Source: UPXZ01 sp964498765
GTDB taxonomy: Bacteria > Bacteroidota > Bacteroidia > Bacteroidales > Paludibacteraceae
DNA length: 48,936 nucleotides
Reading direction: 5' to 3'
NCBI GenBank assembly: GCA_964498765.1
Contig: CAZCIU010000015.1
Coordinates: 1-48,936 of the forward strand
The notes beneath the pieces are model-generated. The model had not been told where the DNA came from, made no database searches, and was given only the letters and a program-made list of their open reading frames with translations. Positions 34,745 through 42,174 of this stretch are shown in pieces (positions within the stretch are counted from its first letter, which is position 1; the number at the start of each line of letters is the position of its first letter). The translations under genes were made by a program, and so were the position numbers.

Positions 34745-34752
34745 CAAATATA
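34745..34752 (-). promoter_or_regulatory. -7 box for the POT transporter
   Basis: The minus strand reads TATATTTG, 63 nt before the ATG at 34681, in the divergent region shared with the T9SS/CotH cluster. Confidence 0.45.
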
Positions 34753-34827
34753 AGAATTATAGTTTAAAAAATAAAAAAAATATCCACACTCCTTTGATAT
34801 AATAATATATAATTGAAATAAAAACTT

Positions 34828-34835
34828 TATCTTTG
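34828..34835 (+). promoter_or_regulatory. -7 box for the T9SS-CotH operon
   Basis: TATCTTTG, 28 nt before the ATG at 34864. No -33 box at a good distance. Confidence 0.45.
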
Positions 34836-34863
34836 TTCTCTCTTTTTATAAACATTTAATACA

Positions 34864-35376
34864 ATGATTCACACCCTAAAAAAGTTATTTTTACTTAGCA
34901 TTTTTGTGTTTTCTTTGTCAGGAATTCTTCAGGCCCAATCTTTTTATTTGTATAAAAAAACGGGTTTCGAAAACTCATACCTGATCAATCAGACACGTTC
35001 CCTGAGTTTTAGCGATGCATCTTTAAAGATAAACATGCTAAACGGTACTGCCACATCCATTCCTTTGGTTGAGTTACAAAAACTCACGTTCACATTCAGC
35101 ACCGGAACTCCGGCAACTGAAATGTCCAGCTCAATTAAAATCTACCCCAATCCGGCAACTGATTATTTTAATATTTCCATGGATAATGGAAGTAATGCTA
35201 CTGAAATGAACATTAAAATCAGAAGCGTGGACGGTAAATTAATCTACAATCAAACGCATAAAAGTTATTCCGTAGGAAACATTCGTATCAATGTGTCTAA
35301 CTGGAATAAAGGCGTATATATTCTTTATCTGCACGATGGAGAAAAAACAGAAATGAAAAAAGTCATTAAAAACTAA
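34864..35376 (+). CDS. small secreted protein with T9SS type A sorting domain
   Basis: 170 residues. Sec signal peptide (about 1-25, ending SGILQAQ), a short N-terminal segment (SFYLYKKTGFENSYLINQT) and a C-terminal T9SS sorting domain (about 90-170) with IKIYPNPATDYFNI and WNKGVYILYLHDGEK, ending KKVIKN. The sorting domain predicts transport across the outer membrane by PorU/PorV-type machinery and attachment to the surface. Almost nothing but the sorting tail remains, so it may be a carrier or small adaptor. The first segment resembles the N-terminus of the next protein (DSIYIYKNNQVISKY). It starts the CotH operon, 28 nt before the next gene. Confidence 0.85.
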   Translation: MIHTLKKLFLLSIFVFSLSGILQAQSFYLYKKTGFENSYLINQTRSLSFSDASLKINMLNGTATSIPLVELQKLTFTFSTGTPATEMSSSIKIYPNPATDYFNISMDNGSNATEMNIKIRSVDGKLIYNQTHKSYSVGNIRINVSNWNKGVYILYLHDGEKTEMKKVIKN

Positions 35377-35404
35377 AAATCTACTACAATAACTCACTTT
35401 CAAA

Positions 35405-36976
35405 ATGAAAAAAATATATATCCTTCTCTCGATATTTTTTATTTCCTGCTTGCATATTGCAGCACAGGATTCAATTTATATTTACAAAAATAACCAAGTC
35501 ATTTCCAAATACGCCACAAGCGAAATTGACAGTATCACTTTTCAGTGTGCGGTTGTACAACCAAGACCGATATTGTTTTCGTTTAGTTTCGGTACGCAAG
35601 CCAATTCATTTCTCTACCAACAATTGGATGCAAGCATAGATGGAAATCTAATTACTGCTACAGTTCCCTTGATTGACCGTTATTTAACTCCTACATTTAC
35701 CACTGATGCTGGAAATAAAGTGGTAGCAAACGGAGTAGAGCAGGTGAGTGGAGTTACAAGATTAAACTTTACAAATCCTGTAACTTACAAAGTAACTACA
35801 CCGGATAATCAAACAGCACAATACACCGTAAGAGTAAACTGGGAAACCGGATTGCCGGAAATCACTATCAATACATTGAATGAAGAGCCAATTGTTAGTA
35901 AAGATATTTATGTAAGAGCTTATATCCAGATTGATGGAAAAGGCTTTTATCCAAACTTTGCAGACTCTACCGGTATTCGCGGTCGTGGAAATTCTACCTG
36001 GGGAATGCCTAAAAAACCCTATCGATTAAAACTGGATAATGACGGCACGCCTTTTGGTTTGGCCGAAGAGAAAGATTGGGTATTACTAGCCAACTACCTG
36101 GATCCTACACACCTGATGAATCCCGTAGCTTTCAAAGTGGGTCAAATGCTTGGACTGCCATTTACCAATCATGCAGTTCCGGTAAGTGTTACTTTGAATG
36201 GAAAATATGTGGGTGTCTATACATTTACAGAACAAGTAGAACGCTCGAAATCGAGAGTCAATATTGATAAAAATGCAGGTGCTTTACTGGAATTAGATTC
36301 TTACTTCGATGAGCCGTTCAAATTCAGATCATTTGTATATACTTTGCCTGTGATGGTGAAAGAGCCTGATCTGGAAGAAATGCCTTCACAACAGCAATAT
36401 GATATTTTTAATCTTATCCAGAATGATTTTGCAGATTTAGAATTTGCAATGGACGATCCGAATTTCCCGGCAAATAATTACAAAGATTATATTGATATTG
36501 AATCACTCGTTAAATATTTGCTTGTGTACGATATTACCAGTAATCTGGAAATTAATCACCCGAAAAGTACCTATATGCACAAAGACGTAGGTAAAAAATA
36601 CTTTATGGGTCCGATTTGGGATTTTGACTGGGCTTATGGATTTGAAGGAACAAACAAACATTTCTCCACATACTCTCAAAATGTTTTGACTAAATTTTCA
36701 AGTAAAGCTACCGGTTATGATTTCTTCAAACGATTTTTGGATGACCCGGAAGTAAAAGCATTGTATAAGTCAACCTGGAATGAATTCAAAAGTAAAAACT
36801 TAGATAAATTAGTTGAATATATTGGACTGAACGGCATTAATATTACACAAGATCAATTGTTGGACAGAGCGGTCTGGGGAAATGGAACCAGCGATTATTC
36901 CAGAAAAATCAAAGAATTCCAGACCTGGATGTATAACAGAGCGGGACATATTGATGGTGTTTTATCAACTTGGTAA
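35405..36976 (+). CDS. CotH kinase family protein, secreted, no sorting tail
   Basis: 523 residues. Signal peptide (1-20, ending HIAAQ), short beta segment, a DUF5018-like domain (about 50-150, PILFSFSFGTQ...YTVRV), then the CotH kinase domain (about 155-520). CotH landmarks: GIRGRGNSTWGMPKKPYRLK, a glutamate-rich hydrophobic core, and GPIWDFDWAYGFEG with the D-x-D pair. CotH proteins are atypical protein kinases (spore-coat CotH of Bacillus) and surface proteins elsewhere. No T9SS tail is present, unlike its partners. 43 nt separate it from the next gene, a paralogue. Confidence 0.9.
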   Translation: MKKIYILLSIFFISCLHIAAQDSIYIYKNNQVISKYATSEIDSITFQCAVVQPRPILFSFSFGTQANSFLYQQLDASIDGNLITATVPLIDRYLTPTFTTDAGNKVVANGVEQVSGVTRLNFTNPVTYKVTTPDNQTAQYTVRVNWETGLPEITINTLNEEPIVSKDIYVRAYIQIDGKGFYPNFADSTGIRGRGNSTWGMPKKPYRLKLDNDGTPFGLAEEKDWVLLANYLDPTHLMNPVAFKVGQMLGLPFTNHAVPVSVTLNGKYVGVYTFTEQVERSKSRVNIDKNAGALLELDSYFDEPFKFRSFVYTLPVMVKEPDLEEMPSQQQYDIFNLIQNDFADLEFAMDDPNFPANNYKDYIDIESLVKYLLVYDITSNLEINHPKSTYMHKDVGKKYFMGPIWDFDWAYGFEGTNKHFSTYSQNVLTKFSSKATGYDFFKRFLDDPEVKALYKSTWNEFKSKNLDKLVEYIGLNGINITQDQLLDRAVWGNGTSDYSRKIKEFQTWMYNRAGHIDGVLSTW

Positions 36977-37019
36977 TACGTGAACCAACGACCTGAAAAC
37001 TTTCAAAAATTATTTTATT

Positions 37020-38990
37020 ATGCGAAAATTTTATTTCTTGTCATTTTTTCTGATTTTAGCTTTCTCAGTTGTCGGACAAGTGCAATTGACTAATCTTCCT
37101 ACATTTTATATCAATACGGTAAATGAAGAGCCTGTTTTGAGTAAAGAAATTTACGTTCAAGGCAAAATTACCGTTATGAGTGGAGATGTGACTGAAAGCT
37201 TTGCGGATTCCACCGAAATTCGTGGACGTGGAAATTCTACCTGGGGAATGCCAAAGAAACCGTATCGTATCAAACTTTATAATAAGAAAAACTTGCTAAA
37301 TCTTCCTGCAAAGGAAAAAAGCTGGGTTTTACTGGCAAATTATGCCGATAAAACTTTGATGCGTAATGCTGTTGCATTCAAAATCAGCGAATTGGTTGGT
37401 CTTGAATTTTCACCATCCGCTCGTTTCGTTGATGTAGTTTTGAATGGAGAATTACTTGGAAATTACATGGTTTCTGACCAGATTGAAGTGGCTACAGGTC
37501 GTGTAGAAGTGGAAAAACAAGCGGTGACTGATGAAACTGAACCAAACATCACCGGTGGTTATTTATTGGAATTGGATGGATTTGCTTATTCTGAACCGGT
37601 GTGGTTCAGAACTCCGAAAGGTATAAACGTTACCATTAAATATCCGAAAGATGATGAGATTAACGATGCGCAACGTAATTATATCGCAAACTACACCAGC
37701 CAGTTTGAGAATGTGCTGTTTTCATCCAATTTTACCGACCCTGTTAATGGCTATCGTCCTTATGTGGATAGTGCGACTTTGGTAAACTGGTATATCGCGT
37801 GCGAACTTACCGGAAATTCCGATTCATTCTGGAGTACTTATATTTACAAAAAACGTAACGATCCGAAGTTCTATTTTGGACCGCTTTGGGATTACGACAT
37901 TGCTTTTAATAACGACTATCGATTGGGTGATGCAACTGAAAAACTAATGCGTGATTATGCACACGACCCTAAAACGTGGATTAAACGATTTTGGCAAGAT
38001 CCATGGTTCCAAAAAGCAGTAAGCGATCGCTGGAAACAGCTGGTGGATGGTGGAATTGAGCAACAATTACTAAGCTATATTACCGAAACTCAAGCTCTTT
38101 TGCAGCAATCTCAACAAATGAATTATGAAAAATGGCAAACGCTTGAATCTACGGTTTATAGAGAAGTGTACACTTTCCCGACTTATGATGAAGGAGTAGA
38201 ATATCTGAAATCTTATATTACGAGCAGAGTTGCCTTTTTGAATAAAGGTTTTGCATCTTCTCCGGTAGTGGAACCGCCTACAGGCTTCCAATACGATCCG
38301 AATGCCTACTATGTAATTATTAATAAAAGATCTGGTAATGCTGTAGATATTAGTGATGAAGTGACCGCTGAAGGCACTAACTTGATGCATTGGGAGCCGA
38401 TAGATGGCAAGATTAGCCAACATTGGAGACTGGAAAAGGATGATAATGGAGACTTCATCATTTACAGCCGTGCAACCGGAAAAGCTATTAAAGCCTTTGG
38501 ATTTACAGGTACAAATCTCGTAATTGATGATTATTCTTCACTCGGAGCATTCAAATGGGAAATCGTGCAAACCAATGTAACTAATTACTACGGAATTATT
38601 GGTCGTTCATTTGGATATGGATTTAATAATTCAGGTGGTAGCCTAAATAACGGAACACCGCTGATTGAGTGGTCAAGTAATATTAATAAGAGCGATAATG
38701 CCAGATATACTTTTGTGAAATTAGTGAATACAGGTGTTTCAGACGTTAAAAGCAATGTGCTTAATCTTTGGTATGATGCATCTAATCAGTCTGTTCGAAT
38801 TGTTTCGGATAAAGCAATGGCTGCAAGTGCGTCAGTCAAAATTTATTCATTGAATGGCTCAGAAGTTATGATCGTAAATTCATTTGATCCAGCATCAAAT
38901 CTGAATGTAGCAGCTCTTCAAAATGGAGTTTATGTAATGCGACTGGTGATGGATAATGAAATTTATTCCGCTAAGTTTATTAAGCAATAA
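37020..38990 (+). CDS. CotH kinase family protein with ricin-like lectin and T9SS domain
   Basis: 656 residues, secreted. Signal peptide (1-20), CotH domain (about 25-410) with EIRGRGNSTWGMPKKPYRIK and GPLWDYDIAF, a ricin-B-like beta-trefoil (about 415-565) with repeated hydrophobic/Trp blocks (NAVDISDEV, QHWRLEKDD, GKAIKAFGF), and a T9SS sorting domain (about 575-656) ending SAKFIKQ. It differs from its neighbour in having a lectin-type module and a sorting tail, so this copy should be displayed on the cell surface and bind carbohydrate. Opening segments of the two CotH proteins match closely (INTVNEEPVLSKEIYVQ versus INTLNEEPIVSKDIYVR), marking a tandem duplication. Confidence 0.9.
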   Translation: MRKFYFLSFFLILAFSVVGQVQLTNLPTFYINTVNEEPVLSKEIYVQGKITVMSGDVTESFADSTEIRGRGNSTWGMPKKPYRIKLYNKKNLLNLPAKEKSWVLLANYADKTLMRNAVAFKISELVGLEFSPSARFVDVVLNGELLGNYMVSDQIEVATGRVEVEKQAVTDETEPNITGGYLLELDGFAYSEPVWFRTPKGINVTIKYPKDDEINDAQRNYIANYTSQFENVLFSSNFTDPVNGYRPYVDSATLVNWYIACELTGNSDSFWSTYIYKKRNDPKFYFGPLWDYDIAFNNDYRLGDATEKLMRDYAHDPKTWIKRFWQDPWFQKAVSDRWKQLVDGGIEQQLLSYITETQALLQQSQQMNYEKWQTLESTVYREVYTFPTYDEGVEYLKSYITSRVAFLNKGFASSPVVEPPTGFQYDPNAYYVIINKRSGNAVDISDEVTAEGTNLMHWEPIDGKISQHWRLEKDDNGDFIIYSRATGKAIKAFGFTGTNLVIDDYSSLGAFKWEIVQTNVTNYYGIIGRSFGYGFNNSGGSLNNGTPLIEWSSNINKSDNARYTFVKLVNTGVSDVKSNVLNLWYDASNQSVRIVSDKAMAASASVKIYSLNGSEVMIVNSFDPASNLNVAALQNGVYVMRLVMDNEIYSAKFIKQ

Positions 38991-39010
38991 TCGAAAATTC
39001 AAGATACTAA

Positions 39011-39046
39011 AAAAGCGTTTTGCGCTAGTGCAAAACGCTTTTTTTA
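39011..39046 (+). terminator. terminator of the T9SS-CotH operon
   Basis: Perfect 13-bp stem AAAAGCGTTTTGC / GCAAAACGCTTTT (39011-39023 with 39030-39042), 6-nt loop, then a T-run. It lies 20 nt after the CotH stop. Confidence 0.9.
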
Positions 39047-39145
39047 TGGAGTTAAATTTGTCTTTTGAAGTACTTGACAAAAAATATTTTGTTCTACATA
39101 TTTGTTTCGAGATGGGAAAGGAAAATAATTGTTGTATTAAATTAA

Positions 39146-39275
39146 TCAAACCCCTCCGCTCTCCAGATTATTATCGGGATAGCTCGTCCCCTTTATCTAA
39201 AGGGGACATTGAAAACCTTACGCACTAATCTTCCCTTATGATTAAGGGAAGTACCCGCAGGGGGAAGGGTTAGAA
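39146..39275. repeat. palindromic intergenic element with two hairpins and imperfect terminal repeats
   Basis: Perfect 10-bp stem GTCCCCTTTA / TAAAGGGGAC (39186-39195, 39198-39207), perfect 9-bp stem CTTCCCTTA / TAAGGGAAG (39230-39238, 39243-39251), and ends AACCCCTCCG (from 39149) against CCCTTCCCCC on the other strand (to about 39271). GC-rich compared with the flanks and without an open frame. It looks like a small non-autonomous or REP-type element. The rest of 38991-39326 holds the terminator and AT-rich filler. Confidence 0.75.
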
Positions 39276-39326
39276 AAATTTCAACGAATAAAATACCAAA
39301 AAATCATGTCATGAACTCAGCTTATC

Positions 39327-39887
39327 TTACTTCAATGTGGTTTCGATTACTGAAATACCAATTTGTCTGTTTAATCCTATAATTGGTGTTACAAATCGGG
39401 TAGAATTATTCAGTTGCTGAATGGTCGTTTCTGTTGGCTGAAGCAGCGTAACATCCGAAACCGGCAAGCCAATGTCTTCTTTATTGCTTGAAAGAATAAT
39501 GGTGTTGTTATCCGAATTAATTGCGTAAGCTTTCGTTATGTTTGGCTCTTTCACAATATTCTCGATATACAGATTGGCCTGTTCGAAATTATTGCGTAAC
39601 ATATCACTCCGAACTGCCCATGAAAATACCTTTGAAACCAGCATGTAATCTACCTTTTGTAAGCTATCCATTTTTACCTGATGCGTCAGTTCCAAAGCGG
39701 ATTTTTCTTTCTCGAGCTGAGAAATCTTACATTGTCCCCAAATAAAAACTACAATCAAGGCAAATAGCAAAGAAAATAACATTTTGTGGTTCAAAATATA
39801 TTTCACCACTTTATTAGGTTTCTTTTTTACCGAAGTTGTTGTAGTAACTTGGTTTTCAGGATTGTTCGAAGTGATTTGAGTTGTCAT
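39327..39887 (-). CDS. membrane-anchored protein with predicted extracytoplasmic sensor-like domain
   Basis: 186 residues. A charged N-terminus, one transmembrane helix (about 34-50, MLFSLLFALIVVFIWG) and a following coiled-coil-like segment (KISQLEKEKSALELTHQ), then a domain of about 100 residues with NITKAYAINSDNNTIILSS and IGLPVSDVTLLQP. The last part has the rhythm of a small Cache/PAS-like sensor (strand-turn D/N-N-x-I-x-L), but there is no output domain, so I do not assign a function. A 75-nt gap separates it from the RsuA-type gene. It faces the CotH operon across the repeat element. Confidence 0.65.
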   Translation of the reverse strand: MTTQITSNNPENQVTTTTSVKKKPNKVVKYILNHKMLFSLLFALIVVFIWGQCKISQLEKEKSALELTHQVKMDSLQKVDYMLVSKVFSWAVRSDMLRNNFEQANLYIENIVKEPNITKAYAINSDNNTIILSSNKEDIGLPVSDVTLLQPTETTIQQLNNSTRFVTPIIGLNRQIGISVIETTLK

Positions 39888-39962
39888 ACTGATTTATTTA
39901 AATATAAAAATATCGTCAAAAATCCAGCTTGATTTTCTAAACCACAGAACAGCAAGCAGGAA

Positions 39963-41327
39963 TTATTCGTGAGCGCCCATTTTCAGAATACCCACTTCTT
40001 TTTCTGACAAGAAGCGATATTTTCCTCTTGGAACGTTCTTTTTGGTCAATCCGGCAAAGAATACGCGGTCAAGTTTTGTGATTTTGTATCCCAAAGCTTC
40101 GAAAATACGACGCACCACACGGTTTTGTCCGGTATGAATTTCAATTCCAACTTCGCGCATGCTATCCTCTTTTACAAATTCCAATGCATCTGCTTTGATA
40201 GTGAAATCACCCAAATCAATTCCGCTAAGGATTTTTTCGTAATCGTCTTTTTCTAAATCACGATCCAGTCCTACGTGATAAATTTTCTTTTTATCAAATT
40301 TAGGGTGGGTGAGTTTAGATGCCAAATCGCCGTCGTTAGTCAGCAAAAGCACACCTGTAGTGTTTCTGTCCAGTCTTCCAACCGGATAAATACGCTCGCT
40401 GCAAGCATTTTTTACAATGTCAAGCACGGTCATTCTGGAATGTGTATCTTCCGAAGTTGTCACACAGTCTTTTGGTTTGTTGAGGAGAATGTAGATTTTC
40501 TTCTCGATTTTCACCGGCTGATTGTGGAACATTACATTGTCCGTAGGCAGAACTTTTACACCCAATTCAGTCACAACTTCGCCATTCACAGAAATTACAC
40601 CTGCCTGGATGTACTCATCGGCCTCACGGCGTGAGCAAATTCCGGCATTTGCCAAAAATTTATTCAGGCGAATAGGTTTTGTTGGGTCAACAAAATTCTG
40701 TCTGTGTTCAAATTGTTTTTTCTTACTGTATTTTGCATTCGGATCGTAGTCGTCAGTTCTTCTTTTGCGGAATGTAACGCCCTCGCGTTTGTTGTCAAAT
40801 CTTGTTTCAACAAATTTGGAGTCTTTTACATCGCTGGCTTTTCTGAAGCTGAGTTTTCCTGAGCGCTGATTGTCATCCGAATCAAACCTGCGCGGTCTGC
40901 TATCCGAATCAAATCTTCTCGGTTTACTATCTGAATCAAATCTTCTTGGTCTGCTGTCCGAATCGAATCTGCGAGGTCTGTCTTCCGAATCAATTCGTTT
41001 TCTAAAGGTTGGCTGGCTGCCGGATCTATCGTCGCGATCCGTTCTTTTTACAAATCTAGGCCTTTCAGAGCTTCTTTCTTCTCTGTTTTGCCAAGGTTTA
41101 CGTTCTGAATTAGAGAAGTTCCTTTGATCATCTCTTTTTTCAAATCTTCTGTCGTCGTTTCTTCTGTAATCATCGTTGCTGCGTGGTCTGTCGCTTGAAT
41201 TATCAAATCGTGAACCTCCACGAGTTCCTTTAATGATTGTTTTGAAGCTTTTTTTCTCAAACTGTTTACCATCACGGCTGGCGTCAGAATTAAAACTTCC
41301 ACGCCTGTTTTCGTTGTTTGTTTTCAT
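39963..41327 (-). CDS. RsuA/RluB family pseudouridine synthase with long charged N-terminal tail
   Basis: 454 residues. Residues 1-215 are a low-complexity Arg/Asp/Ser/Lys tail holding four 9-residue units of RPRRFDSDS (117-152; nucleotides 40872-40979). An S4 domain follows (about 218-275, RLNKFLANAGICSRREAD) and then the RsuA-type catalytic domain with GRLDRNTTGVLLLTNDGDL and GQNRVVRRIFEALG. The catalytic half is like RluB, which modifies U2605 of 23S rRNA. The disordered tail probably helps RNA binding, as in other Bacteroidota RluB (inference). A -7 box lies only 12 nt before the ATG. Confidence 0.92.
   Translation of the reverse strand: MKTNNENRRGSFNSDASRDGKQFEKKSFKTIIKGTRGGSRFDNSSDRPRSNDDYRRNDDRRFEKRDDQRNFSNSERKPWQNREERSSERPRFVKRTDRDDRSGSQPTFRKRIDSEDRPRRFDSDSRPRRFDSDSKPRRFDSDSRPRRFDSDDNQRSGKLSFRKASDVKDSKFVETRFDNKREGVTFRKRRTDDYDPNAKYSKKKQFEHRQNFVDPTKPIRLNKFLANAGICSRREADEYIQAGVISVNGEVVTELGVKVLPTDNVMFHNQPVKIEKKIYILLNKPKDCVTTSEDTHSRMTVLDIVKNACSERIYPVGRLDRNTTGVLLLTNDGDLASKLTHPKFDKKKIYHVGLDRDLEKDDYEKILSGIDLGDFTIKADALEFVKEDSMREVGIEIHTGQNRVVRRIFEALGYKITKLDRVFFAGLTKKNVPRGKYRFLSEKEVGILKMGAHE
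40872..40979 (-). repeat. four 27-nt in-frame repeats within the RluB-type gene
   Basis: The units encode RPRRFDSDS, RPRRFDSDS, KPRRFDSDS-like variants, with synonymous changes between them. Equal length and phase indicate slippage or unequal exchange, a likely source of length variation between strains. Confidence 0.9.
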
Positions 41328-41338
41328 TGAAAATATGT

Positions 41339-41346
41339 CAAATATA
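41339..41346 (-). promoter_or_regulatory. candidate -7 box before the RluB-type gene
   Basis: The minus strand reads TATATTTG, ending 11 nt before the ATG at 41327, so a transcript from it would have almost no leader. Possible but unusual. Confidence 0.35.
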
Positions 41347-41531
41347 AATTTTTTGCAAAGGTCGGAAAAAAACTTGGAAAAATACTTATTTTACACAAAT
41401 ACTTTTAGTTTTCCCTATTGAAAACGATTGTTTCACTTTCGGTTTAGATGTTTTTTTGAGAAAATATCGTTTCTACTAGTAAATAACAAATCCAAGCCTT
41501 TGATGTTTCTAAAAAATGGATTATTTGTTTT

Positions 41532-41897
41532 TTATTCTTCCAATTTTCGCATAAATCGCTCAATTTCCACCGCAGCACGTTTATGTGTAGCTACTCCAAT
41601 CAAATCTCCTTTTGTATCAACAGCCTTAATTTCAAACTCGTAAATTCTTTTGTCCTGACTGATGAGATTGGAGGTAATTTCAATTCTTTCTCCAATTTTA
41701 CTGGCCTTCAGGTGCTTTACGTTTATTTCAATTCCTACGCTTGTGTAGCCTTCTACCAGATTTTCGATTGATTTCGCTGCTGTATTTTCCATCCAGGCAA
41801 CCAAAGCAGGCGTAGCAAAAACGTCTAAACTGCCTGAACCAAGTTGGGAGGCGGTCATAGATTTTTCTACTGTGATAGTTTGTGTTAAAGTTTCCAT
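41532..41897 (-). CDS. hotdog-fold thioesterase, FlK/4HBT-like
   Basis: 121 residues, the size of a single hotdog domain. ATPALVAWMENTAAKSI and GIEINVKHLKASKIGERIEI match the thioesterase family of fluoroacetyl-CoA thioesterase (FlK) type, with the helix E in WMENTA and the conserved H in VKHLK; ATHKRAAV closes the fold. Acyl-CoA substrate not assignable. It has its own -7 box and is 204 nt upstream of the RluB-type gene. I see no gene in that gap. Confidence 0.88.
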   Translation of the reverse strand: METLTQTITVEKSMTASQLGSGSLDVFATPALVAWMENTAAKSIENLVEGYTSVGIEINVKHLKASKIGERIEITSNLISQDKRIYEFEIKAVDTKGDLIGVATHKRAAVEIERFMRKLEE

Positions 41898-41942
41898 AAT
41901 TTATTTCACATATATTAACGGTAAGGATTTCTACCCATGTTG

Positions 41943-41950
41943 CAAATATA
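41943..41950 (-). promoter_or_regulatory. candidate -7 box for the thioesterase gene
   Basis: The minus strand reads TATATTTG, 45 nt before the ATG at 41897. Confidence 0.45.
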
Positions 41951-42122
41951 TTACAAAATTTCATCAAAAACTTTGAGTTAATTTTTATTTAGAATTTATA
42001 CAAAAACTGTTGATAAGTTTCTGTATTGTGTATCAGCGAGTTGCTGAAATTGAGTTTTTGGTTGTTGATAACTTGTAGCAAAATTTTAATCAGATAATTA
42101 GGTAATTACAGATTTATTGGCT

Positions 42123-42130
42123 TATTTTTG
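42123..42130 (+). promoter_or_regulatory. -7 box for the Oar-lipoprotein operon
   Basis: TATTTTTG, 44 nt before the ATG at 42175, followed by an A-rich leader without Shine-Dalgarno site. Confidence 0.5.
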
Positions 42131-42174
42131 CATGATAATTAGTAAAATAAAAATAAACGTTAAAATTATTTATT

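Noticed and set aside
38956..39228. Plus-strand frame of 90 codons at the end of CotH copy 2
   Set aside because: It overlaps the CotH stop in another phase, runs through the terminator hairpin and into the palindromic element.
40870..41127. Plus-strand frame with repeated SESNLLGLL
   Set aside because: Shadow of the 27-nt repeats in the RluB-type gene.
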